Source: Candidatus Portnoyibacteriota bacterium
GTDB taxonomy: Bacteria; Patescibacteriota; Minisyncoccia; Portnoybacterales; GWB1-42-6
Length of the DNA stretch: 33,641 bases
Assembly: GCA_016208745.1 (NCBI GenBank)
Contig: JACQXN010000024.1
Coordinates: 1 to 33,641, forward strand
Direction: 5' to 3'
Within the stretch, counting starts at the first letter, position 1, and the number at the start of each line of letters is the position of its first letter. Both the position numbers and the translations under genes were made by a program. Shown here piece after piece: positions 9,195 to 18,018 of this stretch. The notes beneath the pieces are model-generated. The model did not search any database. It saw nothing but the letters and a program-made list of their open reading frames with translations, and had not been told where the DNA came from.

Positions 9195-9378
9195 CTTAAC
9201 CTACTTTTTGTGCCGACAAAAAGTAGGCAAAAAACTCTCGCCAAGCGTCAAAAATAAAGAAAATCAGGCTCGGCTCACGTAAAAGTTGCTATGCCCAACG
9301 CTTCGCGTTGACGACCACATCACGCATACTTTTACCTTCGCCTCGCCTCGATTTTCTAGTTATTTTTGCGCTATGGCG
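9195..9378. repeat. long structured palindromic element, copy 1
   Basis: Head hairpin CTACTTTTTGTgccgACAAAAAGTAG, then long imperfect arms aaaaataaagaaaatcaggc...gtaaaagt / acttttac...gattttctagttattttt. The head is shared with 29876-30103. Confidence 0.7.
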
Positions 9379-9455
9379 AAGCGAAAAATTAGAATACGTA
9401 CTCCGATGTTCTTTAAGCCGAGGGAAGTTATTATACCAAAGTAAAGGGAGGATCT

Positions 9456-9638
9456 ATGAAAAAAGGAAGTTTTACTAGTCGAGTTGTTAATGGGAAAGAA
9501 AAGAGAGTTAGGCCAGTGAATGTTACTATAAGGAAGCAAAAAAGATTTGGCCGAGAAGAAAAGGGTATTCCGCCAATATTGGCAGCTCGTCAAACGATCG
9601 TTGGCGCCGAACTTGATTTTCAGGAAACCATTAGGTAG
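9456..9638 (+). CDS. small basic hypothetical protein (60 aa)
   Basis: ORF with aaagggagg SD; followed by a terminator at 9671-9697. Confidence 0.55.
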   Translation: MKKGSFTSRVVNGKEKRVRPVNVTIRKQKRFGREEKGIPPILAARQTIVGAELDFQETIR

Positions 9639-9670
9639 TCGCCTCTGCATCTAGAAAATAGAATTTTCCA

Positions 9671-9697
9671 AGCGGGACTAAAATCCCGCTTTTTTAT
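9671..9697 (+). terminator. Rho-independent terminator
   Basis: AGCGGGActaaaaTCCCGCTttttt. Confidence 0.8.
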
Positions 9698-9726
9698 TTG
9701 ACTGGATTTTTTATGGGGTATAGAAT
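9698..9726 (+). promoter_or_regulatory. sigma70-type promoter upstream of the Gam-like gene
   Basis: TTGACT (9698-9703), 17-nt spacer, TAGAAT (9721-9726). Confidence 0.65.
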
Positions 9727-9776
9727 AGCCTATCAGGTCAAAATAACAAAAAAGCTCTTTTTATAGGGGGTAAAAT

Positions 9777-10393
9777 ATGGCAAAAAGTGAGAAGAAGAAA
9801 GAAAAGAAAGTATTGGTGCCTGTGCCAAAGGATTTAAACGAGGCAGGCGAGTTTATGCGGCGTATTTACAGCGCGCAAGCTCATATAGATTGGCTTAAAA
9901 CTGATATGGGCGCCGAAAGATTAAAAATTGGGGCAGAAAAACTGAAAATGCGGCAGAATTTGATGAAAAACTTATTGAGCTAGAAGCTAAAGAAGCGGAG
10001 GCGACTGAGCCTTTTGAGAGAGAAATTGAGATAAACGTGGAAGGACTTTTCGTTTTTGCCGAAGCAAATAAGATGGAATTAACCAGAGAGGGAAAGACAA
10101 AGACCGTTAAACTTCCAAATGGAACATTGAGCTGGTATTCTCCGTCGCCATCAGTCTCCGTTGAAAATCCAGAAAAAGTCATTGCCGCTCTAGAGGCGCT
10201 GGGACTGGACAGGTTTGTTAGGATAAAAAAGGAAGTTGACAAAGAGGCGGTTAAGAAGGAGCCAGAGATTGCTGAGCAGATTCAAGGGCTAAGCATAAAG
10301 CCGAAAAAAGATGAATTTATTATTAGCCCGGCTAATCTTGGAATATCGTTTTCTGCCTCCGGCCGGAAAAAATTCAAGAGGGTCGCGGCATAA
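9777..10393 (+). pseudogene. Mu Gam-like host-nuclease inhibitor, split by a -1 frameshift (9777-9983 / about 9960-10393)
   Basis: Second frame VEGLFVFAEANKMELTREGKTKTVKLPNGTLSWYSPSPSVSVENPEKVIAALEALGLDRFVRIKKEVDKEAVKKEPEIAEQIQGLSI follows the Mu Gam pattern (EANRDELT.GGK.KT..L.TG..SWR..PPSVSI...GL.RFIR.K.E.NKEA). First frame supplies the N-terminus. Confidence 0.7.
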
Positions 10394-10425
10394 AAAATTG
10401 CCGTAAGATCTATTTGCCAAAAACA

Positions 10426-10450
10426 AATCCGCTCATTTGGGCGGATTTTT
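10426..10450 (+). terminator. Rho-independent terminator after the Gam-like gene
   Basis: AATCCGCtcatttggGCGGATTttttt. Confidence 0.8.
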
Positions 10451-10586
10451 TGTATTCTGGACACGCCGGCTTTTGTATAGTAAAATATTATATTCGTGTC
10501 TATCGGCGCGATCCGTCCTTTAAAAATAAAAGATAGGCAAAAAGATTTTTATCATTATCGATAACACAGATAAAGCGAGGTGAAAA

Positions 10587-11681
10587 ATGGTCGGGAAAAT
10601 TTGGAGCAGAGAGAAAATAATTCAGATGATTCGGGATCTTTATAAAAAGGGTGAATTTCTTGATATGACCTCAGCCTCTCGCAAATATTCAACATTGTAT
10701 TTGGCATCCAATAAATATTTCCGTATGGGATGGCAAAAAGTCGTGGAATTAGCGGGGATTGATATTCGGGATATTCGCAAACAGAAAGGATGGAGCAGGC
10801 CGAATATAATTGAGCAGCTTCGCATTCTATATCAACAAGGAAAATCTTTGCGATCTTATCATAATGTGCGTTTGGCTGATGCGGCAAGAAAATATTTCGG
10901 TAGTTATGCCAAGGCTCTAGATGCGGCGGGGCTGCCTTATGAAAAAATTGGTTTGCGCCGTCCGAGTCCAAGGGAGAGCTGGGGAAGGGAAAAAGTTATT
11001 CAGACTATTCAGGAATTACATAAAAAGGGCGAACCTCTCAATCAGGCGTATGTAACACGCAAATACCCGAAATTGCGCGGTGTTGCGCATTTCTATTTTG
11101 AGAGAAGCTGGAGAAAAGCAATAGAAGCGGCCGGGTTTGATTATGACAAAGATATAAAGAAAGAATATTTGCTTGCAACAGTGAGAATTGAGAAATGGAC
11201 CAAGGATGAAATCGTAAATCAATTAAAGCTTTTGTATTCAGAAGGAAAGTCGCTGAGACCGAGTTTGAACAAGCGATTATTTGCTGCTGCTAAAAGACAT
11301 TTTGGTAGCTATGAAGACGCCATATCAGCGACGGGCTTATCTTATCAGGAACTAGGCATTCGTTGCAGTAAGCCGTTAGAGAAATGGAATAAAAAAGAGA
11401 TAGCAAGGGAACTTCAGAGGCGTTTCAGCGAAGGCATGCCTTTAAATGCCGGCGAGATGCGTAGTCACGCTAAAAATTTTTACGACGCGGCTCGTTTCTA
11501 TTTTGGCGATTATGCCGCTGCTCTAAAGGCAGCGGGGATAGATCCAAAAAGTCTGCGTAAGGCGCGAGGTCTAAGGGAATGGATTTTGAGCCTGACACCA
11601 AAAGATATGGAAAGAATAGAAGAGCAAATCTCATCACTAGGGAAAAGAAAGGAGAATAAGCATGAGAAAGCTAGCAACTAG
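10587..11681 (+). CDS. protein of five tandem ~65-aa repeats resembling homing-endonuclease-associated repeats (HNH_repeat/HEAR type), no nuclease domain seen
   Basis: Five units starting W-S/G/T/N-x-x-x-I/V with internal G.S/P and (F)GSY..A(L)..AGL: WSREKIIQMIRDLYKKGE..., WSRPNIIEQLRILYQQGK...KYFGSYAKALDAAGL, WGREKVIQTIQELHKKGE..., WTKDEIVNQLKLLYSEGK...RHFGSYEDAISATGL, WNKKEIARELQRRFSEGM...FYFGDYAAALKAAGI. Confidence 0.65.
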   Translation: MVGKIWSREKIIQMIRDLYKKGEFLDMTSASRKYSTLYLASNKYFRMGWQKVVELAGIDIRDIRKQKGWSRPNIIEQLRILYQQGKSLRSYHNVRLADAARKYFGSYAKALDAAGLPYEKIGLRRPSPRESWGREKVIQTIQELHKKGEPLNQAYVTRKYPKLRGVAHFYFERSWRKAIEAAGFDYDKDIKKEYLLATVRIEKWTKDEIVNQLKLLYSEGKSLRPSLNKRLFAAAKRHFGSYEDAISATGLSYQELGIRCSKPLEKWNKKEIARELQRRFSEGMPLNAGEMRSHAKNFYDAARFYFGDYAAALKAAGIDPKSLRKARGLREWILSLTPKDMERIEEQISSLGKRKENKHEKASN

Positions 11682-12489
11682 TCAGCTTAAAGAATTGCCG
11701 ATTGCGGCGATTGAGATCGGCGATATGCAGCCCCGTAAATTTTTTGAAGAGCAATCCTTGATTGAACTTGCCTCTTCCTTGAAAGAGAAGGGGGCATTAC
11801 AACCGGTTGTAGTCAGGCCAAAAAACGGCGGGTATGAAGTAATTATGGGCGCCAGAAGATTAAAAGCCGCTCAGATTGCCCAGCTTAAAAAATATCCCGC
11901 CTTTGTTGTCCAGACATTAAACGATTCTGAGGCGCTGGAAATCGCGCTGACAGAAAATATGCAGCGTGAAGATTTGACTCCTTTTGAGGAGGCATGGGGC
12001 ATTCTTCGGCTGATGAAAGATTTTAATTATTCAGCGAAGGATGTCTGTAGCAAGCTCAATAAAAGCGATACATTCGTGCGCTCAAGAATTCAGCTTTTGC
12101 AGTTGCCAAAGGAGGTTCAGCAGAGTGTTTCCGAGGGCAAATTGTCAATGGCCGCGGCCACAAATTTAACTAAGCTGGATACTGCCGAAGAACAAGTCAA
12201 AGTGGCGGGCGATATTATTAGAACTTTACTTTCCAGGCAGCAAGCCAAAGAAAAGATTATTGAGCAAATTCAGCAGCCAAAGAAGAAAACTATTTCGCGG
12301 ACTGGTAGATCCATGGACGCTCTAAAGTACAACAAGACCATCTTTCAGATAAAAAGGTTGCAGGTATCTATGGGGGATATCAATCTTGAGGTATTGTCCT
12401 TGCCTGCTCGCGACGGGCTAAAAATCGAGCTCAATCAGTTGAAAGGGCGGATAACAGAGGTCATAAAAGAGATAGACGGAATGACCTAG
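11662..12489 (+). CDS. ParB/Spo0J-like partition protein
   Basis: [68 protein letters not shown]-like [29 protein letters not shown] aaaggag upstream. Confidence 0.88.
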   Translation: MRKLATSQLKELPIAAIEIGDMQPRKFFEEQSLIELASSLKEKGALQPVVVRPKNGGYEVIMGARRLKAAQIAQLKKYPAFVVQTLNDSEALEIALTENMQREDLTPFEEAWGILRLMKDFNYSAKDVCSKLNKSDTFVRSRIQLLQLPKEVQQSVSEGKLSMAAATNLTKLDTAEEQVKVAGDIIRTLLSRQQAKEKIIEQIQQPKKKTISRTGRSMDALKYNKTIFQIKRLQVSMGDINLEVLSLPARDGLKIELNQLKGRITEVIKEIDGMT

Positions 12490-12502
12490 AAACGGAGGGG
12501 CT

Positions 12503-14647
12503 ATGAACGCAGCTGTAAGATTTGGACCAGAGGAAGTAGGCGATTCAAGTCAGGGGCCCATAGTTGGTTTAGGCCTCTCGTTTGTTAAACTTTTCTCAGA
12601 CGGCATTGCCAAAGGTTTTGTCTCGCAAAAACAGATTATTGGCGCCTTGCCGTCTCAGGTCATAAAAAAGAGGAAAGCAATGGGAGAAATTTTGGATTGG
12701 CTTCTTGTCTGTTTTGAGCAGCTTGGCATACGAGTAGTTATAATAGAGGAAGCCGCAATATTAGCGGAGGGGAATAGTGAAACCGCCGAAGACAAAGGGA
12801 GCAGTTTATCATATTTGGAATTCATAACCGACCAGACGCATCGCGAGGTTCTGGATAAAGAGGATGGCATAGACCTTCTGCAATTATATCTGCAAGAAAT
12901 CAAAAAATTCCCTCTGCTAAGAGGAAAGAATGAGGAACGGGAACTATGCAGGCAAATTCAGGTTGGCAGCAAGGAGGCAAGAGAAAAATTCATCAATGCC
13001 AATCTTCGTTTCCCGGTCAATATTGCTCGTCGATACAGAGGCAGGGGGTTGGAGTACCTTGATTTGATTCAAGAGGGCAGTATCGGAGTTATTAATGCGC
13101 TGGATAAATTTGAATATCAGCGAGGCTTCAAATTTAGTACGTATGCTATCTGGTGGATAAAGCAGGCGATTATTCGGGCCATCTATGACTATAGCGAGAC
13201 AATCCGGGTGCCCGTGCATACGCGCGCATTGTGGAATAAAATTATGGCGGTATCAGAGAAAATTGTCCGTCAGACAGGCAAAGAACCCGGCGCTGGAGAG
13301 ATAGCGGAAAGGCTTTCGCTTCCTGAAGATGAAATTGGCAAGGCATTAAAGCAGATGCGTATGAGTACTGTCTACCTCGAAGATCTTATAACGCTCAACG
13401 ACGAGGGAGATGGAATCCAGGACAAGTCATGGGAAGAGGTGGTCTCTAACCCCAATTACGATGATCCAGAGATTTATCTTAGGGCCAAAGAGGAGTTAGA
13501 AGAGACGGAAAAGGATTTATCCAAAGTGGAGCGTGCCTTATCTGTCTTGCCGCCAAAATATTGGCGATACAGAATGATTTTCCGCGAAAGATTCGGATTA
13601 GACGGCACATACGCTATCAGGACATTGCAAGAAATTGGGAACCATTGCAATCTTACAAGAGAGCGGGTTCGGCAGCTTTTGGAAGGAACCTTCAAATTGC
13701 TTCAAGACCGCGGCATTTCTGTAACTTCGGATTTTTTTGAGGAGTCGATAGAAAAGTTTAATCGCTTGCGGGAATTTATTTCGGTTACAGGATGGGAAAG
13801 CGGCGGCTTAATCAAAGAAGGGGTTGTGGAAGGTAGAGAAAGCCGGCCCGAAGAAGATCTCACTGGCCAATCAGAACAGGAGGAGACGTCAGAGATGCTT
13901 GGTAATGGGCAGGAGTTGATTGCTAGTAATTATTTGGATATTGCAAGCATCGAGGCAAGAATCGGAGTAAAATTCAAGAATGCTAACCTGCTTGTTCAGG
14001 CGTTTGTTCATCGTTCTTTTCTCAATGAAGATCAAAATTTCCCATTTGATAACAATGAACGTTTAGAATTTCTAGGCGATGCGGCTTTGGAAATCGCAGT
14101 TAGCGACTATCTCTATAATAATTTTCCTCACGCAGAAGGCGTGATGACTACTTGGCGCTCCGCTTTGGTCAATACAAAAATGCTTGCGAAGGTGGCTTCG
14201 GAACTCGAGCTAGAAAAATACTTATTGATAGGCCGCGGTGATGTGATAGAGCGGGGAAGAAAAAGTCCGCAAAATAGCAAAGAGAGAATTTCAGCTTCTC
14301 TTTTGGAGGCCCTGATCGGCGCGATTCATTGCGATCTAGGCCTGGAAGCAGTATCGGATTTTATTCAAAGAAATATACTAGTGCACTTGCCGTCGATCTT
14401 GAAGGATGGTCGACAGAAAGATGCAAAAAGTGACTTTCAAGACAAGGCGCAGACTATGCTAGGCCTGACTCCTTATTACAAAATTCTGTCAGCATATGGC
14501 CCGGAGCATAACAGGCGTTTCAGGGTGGCTGCAATGCTCGGGGGCAAGATCATTGCAAGAGGGTTTGGCTTCTCAAGAAAAGAGGCCGAGATGGATGCGG
14601 CAGAAAAAGCGCTCAGCAAAAAGGAAATGTTCGTTAGCAAAAAATAA
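12503..14647 (+). CDS. fusion protein: primary-type sigma70 factor (regions 1.1-4) + RNase III + dsRBD
   Basis: Single 714-aa ORF. Region 1.1-like [18 protein letters not shown]...[10 protein letters not shown]; 1.2 [16 protein letters not shown]; 2 [61 protein letters not shown]; 3 [15 protein letters not shown]; 4 [19 protein letters not shown]. RNase [24 protein letters not shown]...[16 protein letters not shown]; ds[63 protein letters not shown]. Confidence 0.93.
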   Translation: MNAAVRFGPEEVGDSSQGPIVGLGLSFVKLFSDGIAKGFVSQKQIIGALPSQVIKKRKAMGEILDWLLVCFEQLGIRVVIIEEAAILAEGNSETAEDKGSSLSYLEFITDQTHREVLDKEDGIDLLQLYLQEIKKFPLLRGKNEERELCRQIQVGSKEAREKFINANLRFPVNIARRYRGRGLEYLDLIQEGSIGVINALDKFEYQRGFKFSTYAIWWIKQAIIRAIYDYSETIRVPVHTRALWNKIMAVSEKIVRQTGKEPGAGEIAERLSLPEDEIGKALKQMRMSTVYLEDLITLNDEGDGIQDKSWEEVVSNPNYDDPEIYLRAKEELEETEKDLSKVERALSVLPPKYWRYRMIFRERFGLDGTYAIRTLQEIGNHCNLTRERVRQLLEGTFKLLQDRGISVTSDFFEESIEKFNRLREFISVTGWESGGLIKEGVVEGRESRPEEDLTGQSEQEETSEMLGNGQELIASNYLDIASIEARIGVKFKNANLLVQAFVHRSFLNEDQNFPFDNNERLEFLGDAALEIAVSDYLYNNFPHAEGVMTTWRSALVNTKMLAKVASELELEKYLLIGRGDVIERGRKSPQNSKERISASLLEALIGAIHCDLGLEAVSDFIQRNILVHLPSILKDGRQKDAKSDFQDKAQTMLGLTPYYKILSAYGPEHNRRFRVAAMLGGKIIARGFGFSRKEAEMDAAEKALSKKEMFVSKK

Positions 14648-14659
14648 TAAAATTTCAAC

Positions 14660-14693
14660 AAGCTGGTTTTTTATAAAGAAGCCAGCTTTTTTA
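14660..14693 (+). terminator. Rho-independent terminator
   Basis: aAGCTGGttttttataaagaagCCAGCTtttttt. Confidence 0.75.
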
Positions 14694-14804
14694 ATTGCGT
14701 ATTTTACTTTTTATACTGGTTTGTTGTTATCGCGCGCGATTGGTGCATTGTATCATTATTGATACGATCGTGCGGGAATGATACAATCATAATTTCAAAA
14801 AAAC

Positions 14805-14834
14805 TTGACAGAATTTAATCCTACGCGCTATAAT
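14805..14834 (+). promoter_or_regulatory. sigma70 promoter of the rplJL operon
   Basis: TTGACA (14805-14810), 18-nt spacer, TATAAT (14829-14834): consensus hexamers. Confidence 0.85.
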
Positions 14835-14857
14835 CGGAGTAACAAAATAGCCAAAGA

Positions 14858-15037
14858 AAGCAGGCCCTTGTTAGCTTATAGCAAATAGCGTATAGCCTAT
14901 AGCATAAAAGTCTTGTGCCATAAGCCATATGCTATTGGCCATTTGCTTGAAAGAGGTAAGCCCTGCAGAGGCAGAAAATAGCTTATAGCCAATGGCTTTT
15001 AGCTTATAATTGTGCCTCGAGAAAGGCGCTTTTTTTG
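14858..15037 (+). promoter_or_regulatory. L10-type ribosomal leader with attenuator
   Basis: GCAGG (14860) / CCTGC (14962) closing stem, downstream GAGGCA (14968-14973), terminator hairpin GTGCCTcgagaaAGGCGCtttttttt (15012-15037), and alternative pairing GAGGCA/TGCCTC; precedes rplJ. Confidence 0.7.
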
Positions 15038-15044
15038 TATACGA

Positions 15045-15112
15045 ATGGCGTAAAATTCTATGCCCGCTTCGCCATAGCTTCAGCGAGGCGAGCGAATTAC
15101 GCTCATACGAAT
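15045..15112. repeat. palindromic element between the L10 leader and rplJ
   Basis: GCGTAAAATTCtatgcccgcttcgcc.../GAATTACGC arms; resembles the loop/arm region of 9195-9378. Confidence 0.4.
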
Positions 15113-15118
15113 AACACC

Positions 15119-15631
15119 ATGCTAACCAGAGAACAAAAAAAACAATTAATCAGCGATTTAAGCGATAAGTTAAAAAAAATAAAGTCAGCGGTTTTTGTTG
15201 ATTATCAAGGTTTAAAAGTTTCTCAATTAAAAGAGCTTCGCGGAAAGCTAAGAACAGCAGAAGCGGAATTAAAAGTAGCCAAAAAGACTTTGATAGATTT
15301 GGCTTTGAAAGAAGCCGGAATGCCTGGAATGACATCGAAAAATTTGGCAGGCCAAATCGCTTTAGCTTTTGATTTTAAAGACGAGGTTTCGGCGGCCAAG
15401 GTTCTAAATGATTTTTCCAAGAAGAACGAAAGCCTAAAAATTTTAGGAGCGATTTTGGAAGGGAAGTTTTTAGAAAAAGAAGAAGCTTTAGCTTTGGCAA
15501 GGATTCCTTCAAGAGAGCAGTCGCTCGCAAATTTAGTTGGCTCAATCAATGCGCCTTTGCAGGGAATAGCCTCGGTGCTGCAGGCAAATTTAAGAAATTT
15601 TGTTTTTGCTTTATCACAAATAAAACACTAG
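15119..15631 (+). CDS. rplJ: 50S ribosomal protein L10
   Basis: MLTREQKKQLISDLSDKLKKIKSAVFVDYQGLKVSQLKELRGKLRTAEAELKVAKKTLIDLAL. Start at 15119, not 15035. Confidence 0.94.
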   Translation: MLTREQKKQLISDLSDKLKKIKSAVFVDYQGLKVSQLKELRGKLRTAEAELKVAKKTLIDLALKEAGMPGMTSKNLAGQIALAFDFKDEVSAAKVLNDFSKKNESLKILGAILEGKFLEKEEALALARIPSREQSLANLVGSINAPLQGIASVLQANLRNFVFALSQIKH

Positions 15632-15690
15632 CCTAAGGTATCGGCCGAGAAAAAATATTTTTCTCGACGGCACCCTCGCTATAAAAACGT

Positions 15691-16104
15691 ATGTCTGAAG
15701 AAAAAAATAACGAGACTGTAGAAGTCCCGGAAAAATTCAAAAGTTTAGTTGAGCAGATAGAAAAATTATCTGTTCTTGATTTAGCCGAATTGGTCAAAGT
15801 TTTAGAAAAGAAATTTGGTGTTTCAGCCGCGCCAGTCGCTGTTGCGGCAGCTGGAGTTGCGACCTCGGGAGAGGCGCAAGTAGCGGAAGAAAAAACCAGT
15901 TTTAATGTTGAATTAAAATCTGCTGGCGAACAAAAAATCAATGTAATAAAAGTTGTTCGTGAAATAACCGGTCTTGGACTAAAAGAAGCCAAGGATCTGG
16001 TTGACGCCGCGCCAAAGATGGTAAAAGAGGGCGCGAAGAAAGAAGAGGCAGAGGAGATGAAACAAAAATTAGAAGCGGCTGGTGCAGTAGTTGAACTAAA
16101 ATAA
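15691..16104 (+). CDS. rplL: 50S ribosomal protein L7/L12
   Basis: [26 protein letters not shown] and [58 protein letters not shown]. Confidence 0.97.
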   Translation: MSEEKNNETVEVPEKFKSLVEQIEKLSVLDLAELVKVLEKKFGVSAAPVAVAAAGVATSGEAQVAEEKTSFNVELKSAGEQKINVIKVVREITGLGLKEAKDLVDAAPKMVKEGAKKEEAEEMKQKLEAAGAVVELK

Positions 16105-16117
16105 TTTTTTTCAAAAA

Positions 16118-16152
16118 ATATAAAAATCCCATTTCTGGGATTTTTATATTGG
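16118..16152 (+). terminator. terminator hairpin after rplL
   Basis: ATATAAAAATCCCAtttcTGGGATTTTTATAT. Confidence 0.75.
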
Positions 16153-16246
16153 AGTCTTTCTGATTCTTTTCAGTTTAGTATGAACAATTAAATGGCACGC
16201 CTGATTTAATCCAGCATCTAGACAAAATTTGCTTAGGATGCCGAAT

Positions 16247-16276
16247 CTGGATTCCCGCTTTCGCGGGAATGACAGG
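16247..16276. repeat. REP-like palindrome TGGATTCCCGCtttcGCGGGAATGACA
   Basis: Same family as 27024-27118. Confidence 0.65.
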
Positions 16277-16418
16277 ATGCGTTTCGTAGCCAAGGGTTAT
16301 TAGATTATTCGTCGGTTGGGTCTAGTAGCATATATTTGGAAAGTCTTATTATCTAGTTTAATAATAACATATAACAGCAACCACGCAATACTGAAGACTT
16401 TATTAAATAAGGGAAATC

Positions 16419-17207
16419 TTATCTTAAAATCTCACTCAAATCAATCGGTGGGGTGATGGCTTTGGGAGTTTCGGGGGACTGACAAGGATGCTGCTCAAAA
16501 ATTTCATCGGCTTCTGCCTGGAGTAAAAGTATAGCAATTTGCAGGCGTTTATTTTGTTCTCGCAAGGTTTTATTTATCTGATCGGAAATGCTCGATAAAG
16601 TCGGCTGGCTGATTAAAACTTGTCTTAATCCTGCTGGCGAAAAAAGTTCATCAACAACGGGCGTGGCTAAAATGATTTTGTCTGCTGGCTCAACTTTCCC
16701 AGAGACAATGCTTGAGAAAATTTTTGAAGGATGCGGTTTTTCTGATTCGGGAATAATTTTTCGGCTGAGATTTGCCAAATGATTCTGGCGGCATAAAAAA
16801 GCCTTTGAGTTGCCGGCTTGAGTTAAAAAAAGCCCATCTTCATTTATGGCCGCGCAGATAAAATGAAATTTCCCAAGCCACTCTAAGTTTCCTTGATTGG
16901 CCGAATCTTTTAAATGCAAATTAGCTTTTGAGAGCGCAGATTGCAGGCTCGGAAAAGCGCCTTTTGAAGGATGCAGATAATATTCTCGTTTAATAAGCGA
17001 AGCCAATAAATTATTTAGATGGCCGCAATCTTTTATATCACTTAATTCCGCCACAATATAAAGATTGCCAAGCGGCATTTGTTCTATGTTGTCTGGTTGA
17101 TAAGAAAAAATATCACAAACAGTTTGCGACTTGCCATCTGGGCAGCGGACTTTGGCGCTTCTTAAAATAACTTCCTCGGTTTTTATGTTCATATATACGC
17201 GTTTCAT
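16419..17207 (-). CDS. PP2C-like (PPM-type phosphatase fold) protein, divergent
   Basis: GNLYIVAELSD, LGKFHFICAAINEDGLFLTQAGNSKAFLCRQNHLANLS, DKIILATPVVDELFS resemble a degenerate PPM domain. Only clear minus-strand gene. Confidence 0.5.
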   Translation of the reverse strand: MKRVYMNIKTEEVILRSAKVRCPDGKSQTVCDIFSYQPDNIEQMPLGNLYIVAELSDIKDCGHLNNLLASLIKREYYLHPSKGAFPSLQSALSKANLHLKDSANQGNLEWLGKFHFICAAINEDGLFLTQAGNSKAFLCRQNHLANLSRKIIPESEKPHPSKIFSSIVSGKVEPADKIILATPVVDELFSPAGLRQVLISQPTLSSISDQINKTLREQNKRLQIAILLLQAEADEIFEQHPCQSPETPKAITPPIDLSEILR

Positions 17208-17346
17208 TATAACATAAAATTACTCATAAGATAATATCTGTCTCTGTTTAAAATCTAGATTTACAAAAACACAGAAAAGAGGTATCTTGATATTAGTAAA
17301 TTCAACAAGTGGTCAGAGGAGGAGGAGCTCTAGCTGGCCATTTTTT

Positions 17347-17949
17347 ATGTTTATGCATCAGCAAATTTTAGAAAGTATTTTTGATTCTTTGGCGCGGGTT
17401 AGGCTATTTAAGCTTTTTTTAAGGAATCCCGATAAATATTTTCATCAAAAAGAGATCGCTAAAAAAGTTCAGGTGAATTCGCGAGTGGTGGCCAAAGAGT
17501 TAAAAAGTCTTCTGGCGATAGATTTTCTTAAAGAAAAAAGAGTTAGAGGCAGAAAAAAGGGGATCAAATCAGGCATTTATTTTTCTGTAAATCCTGACTT
17601 TGATTTTTATCATGAATTGCGGAGCCTTGTTTTAAAATCAAGCCCGGCTTCTAAAGAAAAAATATTACATAGAGTTCAAAGATTAGGCCAAATAAAACTT
17701 TTGCTTTTGGCGGGAATTTTTCTTAGTTCAGACAACAGCCGTGTGGATTTATTTATTGTCGGCGATCATATCAGCCAAAAAAGCCTAACTTCTTTTTTAA
17801 AAGATCTGGAATCGGAAGTTGGCCGAGAAATTCAATTTGCGGTTATGAGCGGCAAGGAATTTTATTATCGTTATCATATGTTTGATAGATTCGTGCATGA
17901 TATTTTGGAAAAGCCAAATGAGAAGTTGATTAATAAATTGAAGATTTAA
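17347..17949 (+). CDS. winged-helix transcriptional regulator, possibly with a degenerate nucleotidyltransferase-like domain
   Basis: SLARVRLFKLFLRNPDKYFHQKEIAKKVQVNSRVVAKELKSLLAIDFL wHTH; C-terminal RVDLFIVGDHI. Confidence 0.6.
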   Translation: MFMHQQILESIFDSLARVRLFKLFLRNPDKYFHQKEIAKKVQVNSRVVAKELKSLLAIDFLKEKRVRGRKKGIKSGIYFSVNPDFDFYHELRSLVLKSSPASKEKILHRVQRLGQIKLLLLAGIFLSSDNSRVDLFIVGDHISQKSLTSFLKDLESEVGREIQFAVMSGKEFYYRYHMFDRFVHDILEKPNEKLINKLKI

Positions 17950-18018
17950 CTCGCTAATTTACGCGAATTCAGGTACAAATTTTCGCGAAAGGGGCGGGCG
18001 GTTAGCTCAGTGGTGGAG

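Noticed and set aside
9960-9983. Programmed -1 frameshift in the Gam-like gene as a firm claim
   Set aside because: No canonical slippery heptamer in the overlap; indel or decay is at least as likely.
14496-14762. 88-aa plus-strand ORF overlapping the RNase III 3' end
   Set aside because: Out of frame inside the dsRBD coding region and runs through the terminator.
14872-15010. Possible CRISPR-like short repeats (TAGCTTATAGC units)
   Set aside because: Units are short, irregular and palindromic within an L10-type leader; no regular spacer arrangement.
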